A stretch of DNA of 48,904 nucleotides from JAZDLR01 sp964540995 (GCA_964540995.1 CAZIOU010000010.1:1-48904), one strand, 5' to 3'; counted from the first letter of the stretch, positions 31,583 to 40,232 are shown. The notes: generated by a model not told the origin, from the letters alone. Numbers and translations are program-made.

Positions 31583-31615
31583 AAAAGACGAGCTTTGTCA
31601 GCTCGTCTTGGTAAG
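31583..31615 (-). terminator. Terminator of the surface protein gene
   Basis: AAGACGAGCT and AGCTCGTCTT around a 5-nt loop. On the minus strand a TTTTGTCT tail follows. Confidence 0.8.
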
Positions 31616-31633
31616 AGTGATTATAACTTCAAT

Positions 31634-33865
31634 TTATTGTCCACCGCTCAAGTCCCCGACTGTGATCTTGCGGAGATCATCGTTCTTCACACCAAGCGAA
31701 AGGTTACGCATTAACTTATAGGCTTGTTCACCACTACCCAAGAAATAGCGTTTGCCGTCTGCTGGGTTGATATACCAAGCTTCACCATGAGCATCAGCTT
31801 GTAAAACAATTCTTCCCTTGAGACGATCAACTAACTTTGTATCAGTAGATACTTTATTGGCTCCCAATGGATCGAAGCCATTACTAACTTCCATACCGTC
31901 GGTATAAGTATCACCATCAGAATCGATATTATTGAGATCGGTACCAAGTGCAGCCTCTTGAGAATCTGATAGGCCATCATGATCAGTGTCAGTGCCACTG
32001 ATAGTAGCATCGGTCACTGGTGCGACTGGGATCTTGTTGAGATCAACAGTTGAAATACCGAGACCGAAGGCGCGTAATGCCTGGTAAGCACTGTCACCAT
32101 CCTTGAGATAAAACTTCTCACTGGTGATTGGGTCAACATACCAAGCTTCTCCCTTATTTTCGACCTGCAATAAAATCTTACCTTTGAGACGATTGGTGAG
32201 CTGCACATCAGTACTACGTGTTAAGCTTTTTTCTTGTGTGACTACGTCTGTCTCAATCTGAGTGACAGGAATCTGCAATTTCTTGATACGTTCACGTAAT
32301 GACTTCTCATCAGAAGAATCTTTCAATGACACCACCGGGACAGGCACTGTGGGCGTATCAATGACACGAGGTTTACTCGGTGCCACGGGCGTTATCTTCG
32401 TACCTGTGGTAGTGAAAGAATAGACTGGTGATTTTACTTGTTTCTGCGAGACCTCGTCAGTAGCGGTGACCGAATAATCATACTTGGTTCCTGGTTGCAG
32501 CTGTTCTAAAATAAATTTATGCAATGTTTGATACCACGTGCTTTTGGCTAGTGACGCATAAGCACCGAAGGAGCCACTGGGACGATAGAATACTTGATAC
32601 AAGCTAGGCTTATTGCTGGTCCAGACAATCTCGGCTGTAGTATCCGTTAATCTATAGGGATACATCGTGTCAGCTAAGATCGCGAAATCGTGATCAGTAG
32701 TAGTTGTCTGAAGCATCAAGCCAACCCTCGGATCAGTACTGGCTTGAGGATAAAAAATATTGGCGATTCGCACTGCGAAGTGATAGCGGTCATAATAATA
32801 GGTCTGACTTCCCGGATAGAGCGTATCGCTGGAGTAAACAATCGAACCACCATCATCAAGAATATCAAATTGAACCTGACTAAAATTATTGGGGAAATTA
32901 CAGTCACCGGTGCAAGGACTAATGGCTGTTATTTTCAGCGTCTTGCCATCGGTCAGATTAAGGCTATCACCGATTGATAGTACTTGCTGATCATTACCGG
33001 CATCACCGATAGTACTCCAGTAGAATCCGATCACCGGTATACTAGTAGTCACATCTCCATTGTAACCGCTGGTAGCATACCGTAGCTCGATACCGAAGCC
33101 ATACTGATTCATAAATTGCATACCAGATCCAACAGTAATAGGACCTAAGGTAGCCACTACATCGGTACTGCCTTGAGGTGACACTTCAAATATCGCTGAG
33201 CCGGGAGTACCAGTCGAATCACCTGGGTCGATGGATTTGACGTGGACAAAATAGTTAGGGTTAGGGTTGAATCCTTCATACAATTTGAGATCTAGGAATC
33301 GAGCTAATTGACTTTCATTGCTAACGGTTGAGAAATCAACTTGGTAGCTATTATTAGTTTCATCGGATTCAGCCATCTCATTATTTGGATCCAAGACAAT
33401 CTTCAATGAATGATTGGGCTTAGTCGGTGTCCAAGTATAAAATGGGTCGATGGTTCCAGAACCGTGACCACCGCCTAGAATGCCGCGAACAGTTACTGTT
33501 TTCTTCAGGACATTGTCGATATAAATATTGGCCGTTGTTTTGCCTGATGTCCCCTGCCCCAGATTGGCGATGATAGCTTCGATAGTAAGTGGTCGATTGT
33601 TTACAACGCCGTAATTATTGACATTATCAATACGAATATTGTCACGATTCTGATAACGATCAAGCAAATATTTAACGGCAAGGTCTGGCTTAACAGGTTC
33701 TGGCTGATCATCAATGACCGTACCAGTATCACCCGGTTCACCGCCACCGCCGCCATTACCAGCATCAATAGGCGTCTGGGTAGCCGCCAGAGAGTAGTTA
33801 AAAATAACAAACAGACTCGCCAACATTACGGTGAGTCCAACAATTGATAGAATCCTCTGCTTCAT
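31634..33865 (-). CDS. Large secreted multidomain surface protein
   Basis: 743 aa. Signal peptide (MKQRILSIVGLTVMLASLF, cleavage near SLAATQ), a Gly-rich linker, a CARDB-like adhesion domain (about 55-180, DNEMAESDETNNS pattern), a beta-rich middle with one Cys pair (CTGDCNF), a fibronectin III/phosphatase-N-type domain (about 405-485), and two copies of a domain of about 55 residues with GEAWYVDP and GEAWYINP, AYQALR/AYKLMR and a final DLxKI. They flank calcium-binding thrombospondin type 3 repeats (DTDHDGLSDSQE, DSDGDTYTDG). No sorting motif or C-terminal membrane helix is visible, so how it stays at the surface is unclear. It has its own promoter, a leader of about 85 nt and a terminator. 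Confidence 0.82.
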   Translation of the reverse strand: MKQRILSIVGLTVMLASLFVIFNYSLAATQTPIDAGNGGGGGEPGDTGTVIDDQPEPVKPDLAVKYLLDRYQNRDNIRIDNVNNYGVVNNRPLTIEAIIANLGQGTSGKTTANIYIDNVLKKTVTVRGILGGGHGSGTIDPFYTWTPTKPNHSLKIVLDPNNEMAESDETNNSYQVDFSTVSNESQLARFLDLKLYEGFNPNPNYFVHVKSIDPGDSTGTPGSAIFEVSPQGSTDVVATLGPITVGSGMQFMNQYGFGIELRYATSGYNGDVTTSIPVIGFYWSTIGDAGNDQQVLSIGDSLNLTDGKTLKITAISPCTGDCNFPNNFSQVQFDILDDGGSIVYSSDTLYPGSQTYYYDRYHFAVRIANIFYPQASTDPRVGLMLQTTTTDHDFAILADTMYPYRLTDTTAEIVWTSNKPSLYQVFYRPSGSFGAYASLAKSTWYQTLHKFILEQLQPGTKYDYSVTATDEVSQKQVKSPVYSFTTTGTKITPVAPSKPRVIDTPTVPVPVVSLKDSSDEKSLRERIKKLQIPVTQIETDVVTQEKSLTRSTDVQLTNRLKGKILLQVENKGEAWYVDPITSEKFYLKDGDSAYQALRAFGLGISTVDLNKIPVAPVTDATISGTDTDHDGLSDSQEAALGTDLNNIDSDGDTYTDGMEVSNGFDPLGANKVSTDTKLVDRLKGRIVLQADAHGEAWYINPADGKRYFLGSGEQAYKLMRNLSLGVKNDDLRKITVGDLSGGQ

Positions 33866-33959
33866 AGTGATTTTTATTTTGCTTATTTAATAGTGCGGCA
33901 GCAGAGGAACTGCAGTACTAGTCGTTGAATTTCCTTAGGAAATCAACATTAATAGACTA

Positions 33960-33988
33960 ATATTAGCACATTTTTTGCTTTTTGTCAA
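33960..33988 (-). promoter_or_regulatory. Surface protein promoter
   Basis: Minus strand TTGACA (33988-33983), 17-bp spacer, TAATAT (33965-33960). The leader contains the palindrome ATTTCCTAAGGAAAT. Confidence 0.75.
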
Positions 33989-33992
33989 AGTC

Positions 33993-34035
33993 TGTCATTG
34001 CGAGCCCCACTCTTAGTGGGGCGAAGCAATCTGTA
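33993..34035. repeat. GTCATTGCGAG repeat, left flank of the GIY-YIG gene
   Basis: GTCATTGCGAG, the hairpin CCCCAC/GTGGGG, then CGAAGCAATCTGTAA. Inverted relative to the copy at 34363-34403. Confidence 0.8.
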
Positions 34036-34040
34036 ACTAG

Positions 34041-34337
34041 CTAATCATACCAATCCTGAGACAAATCCGCATAACCGGGGTTCTCGATCGCGATTAATAA
34101 TTCTTTCTTTCTCCGAGAACCACCCTTCAATTGCTTCTCGCGAGCAATAGCATAACCAATATCATCAAATTCCTCATAATAGACTAGCTTCTTGAGGTTG
34201 TACTGGGCCGAAAAGCTATAGGGTTTTGCTTTATGTTTATGTTCAAACACTCTCCGCATTAAATTATTAGTTACCCCTATATAAATTACCGTATTGGTGA
34301 AGTTGGTCATTAGATAGACGTGATAGATTCTTGACAT
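34041..34337 (-). CDS. Stand-alone GIY-YIG endonuclease-like protein
   Basis: A 98-aa single-domain protein with the GIY-YIG fold: VYLMTN (position of the first motif), YIGVTN for YIG, a conserved Arg two turns later (RRVFEH), and a glutamate in AREKQLKGGSRRKKELL, matching the catalytic Glu region of the small 'GIY-YIG nuclease family protein' group. It is flanked within a few dozen bases by inverted copies of the genome's dispersed GTCATTGCGAG palindrome, as expected if the pair moves as a unit. A function in mobility is inference. No Shine-Dalgarno is evident. Confidence 0.85.
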   Translation of the reverse strand: MSRIYHVYLMTNFTNTVIYIGVTNNLMRRVFEHKHKAKPYSFSAQYNLKKLVYYEEFDDIGYAIAREKQLKGGSRRKKELLIAIENPGYADLSQDWYD

Positions 34338-34362
34338 ATGATTATTCCTAACTTAGATATGA

Positions 34363-34403
34363 ATTACAGATTGCTTCGCTCACTAACGTGATCTCGCAAT
34401 GAC
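34363..34403. repeat. GTCATTGCGAG repeat, right flank of the GIY-YIG gene
   Basis: TTACAGATTGCTTCG ... CTCGCAATGACA: reverse complement of the ends of 33993-34035. Together they form terminal inverted repeats around one gene. Confidence 0.8.
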
Positions 34404-34460
34404 AAGAAAAAACAGAGACCTAGATCCCTGTTTTTTAATTTTGTCTTAACGTGAAACTAT

Positions 34461-36956
34461 CTAGATCAATACCAACGAAGTCAGCTCATCCTCTTCTTCC
34501 TTGAAACGCATCAAGCGGACACCTTGGGTAGCACGACCAAGAATGGAAACTGATTTGATCGGCATACGGATCACCTGACCCATCTTGGACATGATGATAG
34601 CGTCGCCGTCATGCTTACTACTAATGATACGGACAGCCTTGATCTCACCGGTCTTGGCAGTGACATTGGCAGTCTTGATACCTGAACCACCACGTCCTTG
34701 AACTTTGTATTCTTTGACTGGAGTACGTTTGCCATAACCTTTACTCATGACTACGAGTAATTGCTCCCCTACTTGGATCTGTCCTTCAGGTAATAAATCC
34801 ATGCCGACAATCAAATCATTACCCTTGAGGCGCATACCACGGACACCGGCAGCGTTACGTCCCATTTCACGAATATCTTTTTCTTTGAAACGAATAGCTT
34901 GTCCTTTGGCTGAGACCAAAATGATGTCATCTTTGCCGGTACTCAATTTGACCCATTGCAATTTATCTCCGTCTTTAAGTTTCAAGGCGATCAAACCGCT
35001 GCGACGAATATTAGAGAATTTATCGATACCGACACGCTTGATCAAGCCGTGCTCCGTCACCATGACCATGTATTTGTACAGACTGAAATCAGCGCTCTGC
35101 AAAATCGAAGAAACTTTCTCTTCCGGTCCTAGCTGTAGGAAGTTGACGATGTTAGTTCCTTTGGCGGTACGAGAAGCAGGTGGCACATCATAGGCTTTGA
35201 GCTGGAAGACACGTCCGCGCGTGGTGAAGAACATCAAGTCATCATGCGTGTTAGTGCCCATGAAATGCTCCACCTCGTCTTCTTCTTTGGTCGTCAAACC
35301 AATAACACCTTTACCACCTCGTGACTGGGTCTTGAAGGTATCCGGCGGCAAACGTTTGATGTAGCCATCATGAGTAATGGTGATGACCGCTGGCTCATTG
35401 GGGATCAGATCTTCCGCTGTCATCTCTCCTACTCCACCTTTGACCACGCGGGTCTTGCGTTCGTCACCGTATTTGTCTTTCAAATATTTCAATTCATCGA
35501 CAATAATACCGGTGATACGTTTCTCGCTCTTGAGAATATCCATCAACTCTTTGATCAAAGCTAACTTCTCTTTCAATTCACCTTCAATCTTCAAACGTTC
35601 CAAGTTAGCCAAGCTCTGCAGTCGCATCTCCAAGATAGCAGTCGCCTGACGATCTGATAATTTGAAATGAGAAATCAAATTGGCTTTGGCAATTTCTTTG
35701 TCCTTGGAAGCACGGATAGTCTTGATGACAGCATCGATCTTATCCAAGGCCATGACCAAACCTTCGAGGATATGAGCGCGGTCGCGGGCTTTCTCCAGAT
35801 CAAATTCAGTACGGCGACGAATGACGACGCGACGATGCTTGAGATATTCTTCTAGGAAATTCTTCAGTGTCAGGACACGAGGCTGCAGACCATCAACCAG
35901 CGCCAGTAAATTAGCGTGAAAGGTCTCTTGCAGCTGGGTAAATTTATATAAATTATTGAGGACCTTCTTAGGGTAGGCGTCTTTCTTCAGTTCTACTACG
36001 ATGCGGACGCCATCACGATCAGATTCGTCACGCAGATCTTTGATACCTTCGACTTTCTTCTCACGTACCAGATTGGCGATCGCTTCTACCAACGTCGATT
36101 TGTTGACCTGATAAGGAATAGAAGTAACGATTATGCGGAATTGACCTTCTTTGGTTTCTTCGATCTCCGCCTCACCGCGGATGACGATACCACCTTTACC
36201 GGTAGAGTAAGTAGCTTTGATGTCGTTCCAATTGTAGATCACTCCTCCGGTCGGGAAGTCCGGGCCTTTGACGAATTCCATCAGATCATCGACATCGCAG
36301 TCTGGATGCTCAGTCAGATACATGATGGCATCGACGACTTCTGTCAGATTGTGTGGCGGGATACTGGTCGCCATACCAACAGCAATACCGACGCTACCAT
36401 TGAGAAGTAGGTTAGGTGCTTTGGCGGGCAGTACTGTCGGTTCGACTTGGGAACCGTCATAGTTGGGTGCGAAGTCGACAGTATTTTTCTCAATGTCGAG
36501 TAATAAATCTTCGGCCAGCGGTCGTAATTTGGCTTCGGTATAACGCATAGCAGCAGCACCGTCACCGTCCATCGATCCGAAGTTACCTTGTCCATTGACC
36601 AATTCGTAACGCATAGAGAAATCTTGCGCCATACGAACCATTGATTCATAGATAGCACTGTCACCGTGAGGATGATACTTACCCATCACTTCTCCGACGA
36701 CCGTAGCTGACTTACGGAATTTGCCGCTTGGACGTAAACCAATATTCCACATAGCGTACAAGACGCGACGATGTACTGGTTTGAGTCCGTCACGAACATC
36801 TGGTAACGCACGAGCCACGATAACGCTCATGGCATAATCCAAATAGGATGTCTGCATCTCCTCCACCAACGGCTGCTGCAAGAGCATCTCGCCGCGTGGT
36901 TCGATCGGTTCGGTACTTACTTTGCTTGATTTATTCTTTTTTACTAAACGGGCCAT
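34461..36956 (-). CDS. gyrA: DNA gyrase subunit A
   Basis: The 831-aa breakage-reunion subunit of gyrase. Active tyrosine Y139 in AAAMRYTEAKL. The quinolone-pocket helix reads HPHGDSAIYE (Ser and Glu at the usual positions). The C-terminal beta-pinwheel carries the GyrA box QSRGGKG, which favours GyrA over ParC. Length is typical. ATG start without a ribosome site. Last gene of an operon with the MBL and small TM protein genes (10-bp gap upstream); gyrB is not in the window. Confidence 0.95.
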   Translation of the reverse strand: MARLVKKNKSSKVSTEPIEPRGEMLLQQPLVEEMQTSYLDYAMSVIVARALPDVRDGLKPVHRRVLYAMWNIGLRPSGKFRKSATVVGEVMGKYHPHGDSAIYESMVRMAQDFSMRYELVNGQGNFGSMDGDGAAAMRYTEAKLRPLAEDLLLDIEKNTVDFAPNYDGSQVEPTVLPAKAPNLLLNGSVGIAVGMATSIPPHNLTEVVDAIMYLTEHPDCDVDDLMEFVKGPDFPTGGVIYNWNDIKATYSTGKGGIVIRGEAEIEETKEGQFRIIVTSIPYQVNKSTLVEAIANLVREKKVEGIKDLRDESDRDGVRIVVELKKDAYPKKVLNNLYKFTQLQETFHANLLALVDGLQPRVLTLKNFLEEYLKHRRVVIRRRTEFDLEKARDRAHILEGLVMALDKIDAVIKTIRASKDKEIAKANLISHFKLSDRQATAILEMRLQSLANLERLKIEGELKEKLALIKELMDILKSEKRITGIIVDELKYLKDKYGDERKTRVVKGGVGEMTAEDLIPNEPAVITITHDGYIKRLPPDTFKTQSRGGKGVIGLTTKEEDEVEHFMGTNTHDDLMFFTTRGRVFQLKAYDVPPASRTAKGTNIVNFLQLGPEEKVSSILQSADFSLYKYMVMVTEHGLIKRVGIDKFSNIRRSGLIALKLKDGDKLQWVKLSTGKDDIILVSAKGQAIRFKEKDIREMGRNAAGVRGMRLKGNDLIVGMDLLPEGQIQVGEQLLVVMSKGYGKRTPVKEYKVQGRGGSGIKTANVTAKTGEIKAVRIISSKHDGDAIIMSKMGQVIRMPIKSVSILGRATQGVRLMRFKEEEDELTSLVLI

Positions 36957-36965
36957 ACAATATTA

Positions 36966-37223
36966 TTATTGAGCTGTTGAAGTTGCTGATTTGGTCGGCG
37001 GGACAGTCGCTGATGTCGATGAGGAAAGAAATTTAGCATTGTCCTCTAGCAATTTAAGAAAATCATTATTGTTCTTATCTAGATTCTGCATGACTTGATT
37101 CTGCTGCTGTGTACTTGGTCCGCGGAATACTCCCACTCGGTACAAAGCCCACCAGACGAGCAAAGCCACAACGAGAACGATGACGAATACAATCTGCAGA
37201 GTTGTTTTGGTTTTGTCAGTCAT
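36966..37223 (-). CDS. Small single-pass membrane protein (85 aa)
   Basis: No family recognised. A short cytoplasmic start (MTDKTKTT), one helix (LQIVFVIVLVVALLVWWALY), a Gln/Asn-rich segment with heptad-like hydrophobics (about 40-65), and a Ser/Thr/Ala/Pro-rich tail. Probable N-in, C-out orientation from the basic residues. It sits between the MBL gene (1 bp away) and gyrA (9 bp), so it is cotranscribed with both; a role related to them is not evident. Confidence 0.72.
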   Translation of the reverse strand: MTDKTKTTLQIVFVIVLVVALLVWWALYRVGVFRGPSTQQQNQVMQNLDKNNNDFLKLLEDNAKFLSSSTSATVPPTKSATSTAQ

Positions 37224-37224
37224 A

Positions 37225-37827
37225 TTAGACAGTCAGGACAACGACGCGAGTATCCTCGGTCATCACATCCTTCTTAGTAATTTTAAGTTTGTCAGTTGTT
37301 TCGTGTTTGGCGCCGTATTCTTTCAAGAAAGGTTCCACCGCTTCCAAACCTTTGCTACCGCTAATCTTGGTATAGGCTGGCACGACGATGCGTGGTTCGA
37401 GTTGATTGATGACACTGGCCGCTTCTTTGGCTGACATGACATCACCACCACCGACAGGAACGATCAGGACATCCACGCCTTCGATCTTCTCCAGTACTTT
37501 GGTCGAGAGATCTTTGCCTTTGACCGGTCCAAGCCAACCAATGGTGATACCACCCATATCCAGCCAGTAAACAATGGAAGAATGATTGTAGGCAATGCCA
37601 TTGACGAAAACTCCCTTGATCTCATATTCACCTGGAGTATCGATGATGAAAGCATCATCAGAAGTACATGCCAGATCGTCTTTGGTCTTGGGATGACTTA
37701 GCACCAAGATATCAGTGCTGGTCTTGCGTAATTTAAAATTCGACTCGGCGTACACTGGGTCGAAGATGACAGAAATATTGTTGTCTTGGAGGCGGAAACA
37801 GCCGTAGCCAGACCAGGAAATTTGCAT
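37225..37827 (-). CDS. MBL-fold protein with degenerate metal site
   Basis: 200 aa of the COG2220/UlaG-like metallo-beta-lactamase superfamily: SWSGYGCFRL start, FDPVYAES, then LVLSHPKTKDD where metal-dependent members have a HxHxDH motif. Later family strands are kept (DTPGEYEIKGV, GWLGPVKG, DVLIVPVGGGDVMSAKEAA, VVPAYT). Only one of the metal-site histidines is obvious, so it may be a non-catalytic or differently metallated relative. First gene of the gyrA operon. No Shine-Dalgarno; no good -10 could be assigned. Confidence 0.78.
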   Translation of the reverse strand: MQISWSGYGCFRLQDNNISVIFDPVYAESNFKLRKTSTDILVLSHPKTKDDLACTSDDAFIIDTPGEYEIKGVFVNGIAYNHSSIVYWLDMGGITIGWLGPVKGKDLSTKVLEKIEGVDVLIVPVGGGDVMSAKEAASVINQLEPRIVVPAYTKISGSKGLEAVEPFLKEYGAKHETTDKLKITKKDVMTEDTRVVVLTV

Positions 37828-37907
37828 GAGAATTGAGGCTAAAATTAGTCAATTAGAACGTGGTAATAGTAGCAGAATAAAGAGCGTGCGTAAAGGGGAA
37901 AACCTAA

Positions 37908-37951
37908 GTCAAAACCAAAAAGTCAAAAGTCAAAATTACAGCCCAAAAGTC
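37908..37951. repeat. AAAAGTCAAAA word array
   Basis: AAAGTCAAAAGTCAAAA with flanking degenerate copies (AGTCAAAACCAAAAAGTC, CCAAAAGTCAAAAC), in the 336-bp gene-free stretch after the 38.2-kb orphan gene. Confidence 0.6.
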
Positions 37952-38009
37952 AAAACTTTTCCTTCTGCGAACCGACCTTGGTGAAGCAGTCTAGCCTATC
38001 AATTCTGAA

Positions 38010-38143
38010 AGCTAGATTGCTTCGTCGTTGCGACTCGCAAAATAAAGAACCCCGACTCTCCTTCACCACCGCATTGTGCGATAATGAATTTGAGTCGAGG
38101 TTCGGAGGACTAAGCCCAAAGTGTCTTAGAGGACACAATGACT
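38010..38143. repeat. Nested hairpins in the orphan gene's 3' region
   Basis: A degenerate GATTGCTTCG...CTCGCAA copy is followed by AACCCCGACTC/GAGTCGAGGTT enclosing CGCA/TGCG, and by ACTAAG/CTTAGT enclosing GTGTC/GGACAC. Together with the word array they fill 37828-38163; no gene is seen there. Confidence 0.55.
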
Positions 38144-38163
38144 TAGTTCGAAGCGCTACCCAC

Positions 38164-38601
38164 CTACGCTGAAGCTTCGGCGGGTAAACTTGCGGAAACG
38201 AGAGCAGGATAGCCGTCATCGAAGCCAATGAAGAGCCAGCGGCAGCTCGAGTACCACCGCCCGCCGAACCAGCAGAGGCAGCGCACGTTGAGGTAACTGT
38301 CGGAGCCGCGATAGATCGTCCCCCAAAAACAAACCTTCTTACCCTTCCAATCATCCGGGATGAGTTCCGGGTGGGAGAGCAGGGAGTCCAGCAGGTTGGC
38401 GTTGAAGACGCGCTGACCCTTCAGCTTCTCGCGAAGCTCAGCTCCTTTGACGACGCCGGTCTTCTGCCCTTCGTCGAGATAAAGGGCCACCTTGGTCGGA
38501 TCCCATTCGTAGTTAGGGGCTCCGGGGATATGCTCTTCAATCATCCAGCCGTAGGGACAGCGAGGCTTGACCTCGAGATCAATAATATGCGTAATGGTCA
38601 T
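38164..38601 (-). CDS. Orphan protein of a CPR-type 'WKGK-FWGTIYR' family
   Basis: 145 aa, soluble, no signal peptide. GGAGG lies four bases upstream of the ATG; the longer reading extends 22 codons into the leader. The C-terminal half has a striking aromatic pattern: HPELIPDDWKG, VCFWGTIYRGSDSYLNVRCL, WFGGRWYSS and WLFIGFDDGYPA. From memory, similar short proteins recur in CPR genomes, but I cannot name a function. It has its own TTGACA/TAATAT promoter. It could be a small carbohydrate- or nucleic-acid-binding fold; that is a guess. Confidence 0.7.
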   Translation of the reverse strand: MTITHIIDLEVKPRCPYGWMIEEHIPGAPNYEWDPTKVALYLDEGQKTGVVKGAELREKLKGQRVFNANLLDSLLSHPELIPDDWKGKKVCFWGTIYRGSDSYLNVRCLCWFGGRWYSSCRWLFIGFDDGYPALVSASLPAEASA

Positions 38602-38720
38602 GACATCCTCCATATGTTGCCATATTCTCCAACCGAGAACTCGTTTCCACCAGCGATTGGCGGACACAAGACTCGGTTTGAGAAACTAGCGAATTTGAGA
38701 TGAAATGAACTTAATAATGT

Positions 38721-38749
38721 ATATTAACATATATTTATATAATTGTCAA
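38721..38749 (-). promoter_or_regulatory. Promoter of the 145-aa orphan gene
   Basis: Minus strand TTGACA (38749-38744), 17-bp spacer, TAATAT (38726-38721), in an A/T-rich stretch. It predicts a leader of over 100 nt. Confidence 0.75.
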
Positions 38750-38797
38750 TAATATACACTCAATATATGGCTAATATAAGCGCAGAAGCAACAATAC

Positions 38798-38818
38798 CGT
38801 CGCCTACAAGTAGGCGAC
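38798..38818. repeat. Perfect short hairpin between divergent genes
   Basis: GTCGCCTAC and GTAGGCGAC around two bases, then CCCCT/GGGGGA. Lies upstream of the rpsA promoter. Confidence 0.5.
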
Positions 38819-38853
38819 CTACCCCTTCTCGGGGGATACACGCCTCCTCCCTA

Positions 38854-38882
38854 TTGACCATTCCGTCGGTTTTAGGTAAACT
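38854..38882 (+). promoter_or_regulatory. Promoter of the S1 protein gene
   Basis: TTGACC (38854-38859), 17-bp spacer, TAAACT (38877-38882). The leader of about 135 nt holds a GAGCT/GGCTC and a CAC/GTG hairpin and may be a site of autoregulation, as known for S1 mRNAs. Confidence 0.65.
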
Positions 38883-39023
38883 GATGCCACATAAATAAAG
38901 GCCTATATGAGCTAGAGAAAAGGCTCATCCCTAGGTCACTGCTCCCACTTTAACGGTGAGCGGTTAACGATCAACTCCCTCGCGAGCCTTATGGTCGTGA
39001 GGATTTTTAGAAGGAAAATTATT

Positions 39024-40232
39024 GTGCCTACCAAAATTACAGCTAGTCAGACAGTGACCAAGAGTCACCCGATGGATGAGCTGCTCAAGCAGCAAGATCT
39101 CATCAAAGTGCCGAAGCCAGGCGAACTAGTAGAAGGTACTGTCTTGAGCGTAAGCAAAAATGAAGTCTACCTCGACCTCGATGGTATGACCACCGGTGTT
39201 ATCCGCGGTAAAGAAATGGAAGACGAATCAGAAGAGTCCGGTTCACTGAAGATCGGTGACCGTACTTCTGCTACTGTAGTCGATTTAGAAAATGAACGCG
39301 GTGAAGTCGAATTATCGTTCCGCATGGCCGGTCACCAGAAAGCTTGGGATCGTTTGGAAAAATTAATGAAAGACGAACAACCAGTCGAAGCCCGTGTCAT
39401 CGATGCCAACAAAGGTGGTTTGATGGTCAAAGTCGGCAACGTCATTGGTTTCTTGCCTGTTTCCCAATTGACCACCGAAAACTATCCTCGTATCGAAGGT
39501 GGCGACAAGAACAAAATCTTGGCCTACCTGAAAACTTTCGTCAATAAAGTCATGAAGACCAAAATCATTGACGTTGATGAGAAAGATGAAAAATTAATCG
39601 TCTCTGAGAAAGCTGCCTGGGATGAGAAACAGCGCAAAGCCCTCTCCGGCTACAAAGTCGGTGATACCGTCAAAGGTACCATCACTGGTGTCGTTGATTT
39701 CGGTGCTTTCATCGAATTTGGCGATGGCCTCGAAGGCTTGATCCATATTTCCGAATTGGCTTGGCAACGAATCGACGATCCGAAAACTATCGTCAAAGTC
39801 GGTGACGTCATCGAAGCAGAAATTATTTCCCTCGATGATACCAAAGTTTCTCTCTCTATGAAGAAGCTCAAAGCTGATCCTTGGAAAGGTGTCGAGACCA
39901 AATACAAGATCGGTGATAAAGTTAAAGGTAAGGTCCTCAAGCTCAATCCTTTCGGCGCTTTCGTCGAATTGGACCAAGACATTCATGGCTTGGCACATAT
40001 CTCCGAATTGAGTGAGAAACCGATCAAGAGTCCGGACGAAGTAGTCCACGTCGGCGAAACCTATGAATTCCGTGTCATCACCATCGAAGCCAAAGACCAT
40101 CGTCTCGGCTTATCGATGCGTCCTCCTCGTCAACCCAAGGTCAAGAAAGAAGTAGTTAAAGAAGAAGCTGCAAGCACAGAACCCGCTGTAGTCACCGAAA
40201 CTCCAGCCGAAGAAACTGCTGCTACGGCTTAA
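39024..40232 (+). CDS. rpsA: S1-domain protein (ribosomal protein S1 homolog)
   Basis: About 402 aa with four S1 RNA-binding repeats (starts near PGELVEGTV, QPVEARVID, VGDTVKGTIT and IGDKVKGKVL) and an acidic/Ala tail. Repeats 3 and 4 have the standard FGAF and GL-HISEL signature, while repeats 1 and 2 are divergent, as in S1 where they contact the ribosome. S1 helps load structured or SD-poor mRNAs, which fits a genome with many leaders lacking SD sites. The GTG at 39024 is preferred (AAGGA eight bases upstream); an in-frame ATG 11 codons upstream is possible. Confidence 0.88.
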   Translation: MPTKITASQTVTKSHPMDELLKQQDLIKVPKPGELVEGTVLSVSKNEVYLDLDGMTTGVIRGKEMEDESEESGSLKIGDRTSATVVDLENERGEVELSFRMAGHQKAWDRLEKLMKDEQPVEARVIDANKGGLMVKVGNVIGFLPVSQLTTENYPRIEGGDKNKILAYLKTFVNKVMKTKIIDVDEKDEKLIVSEKAAWDEKQRKALSGYKVGDTVKGTITGVVDFGAFIEFGDGLEGLIHISELAWQRIDDPKTIVKVGDVIEAEIISLDDTKVSLSMKKLKADPWKGVETKYKIGDKVKGKVLKLNPFGAFVELDQDIHGLAHISELSEKPIKSPDEVVHVGETYEFRVITIEAKDHRLGLSMRPPRQPKVKKEVVKEEAASTEPAVVTETPAEETAATA

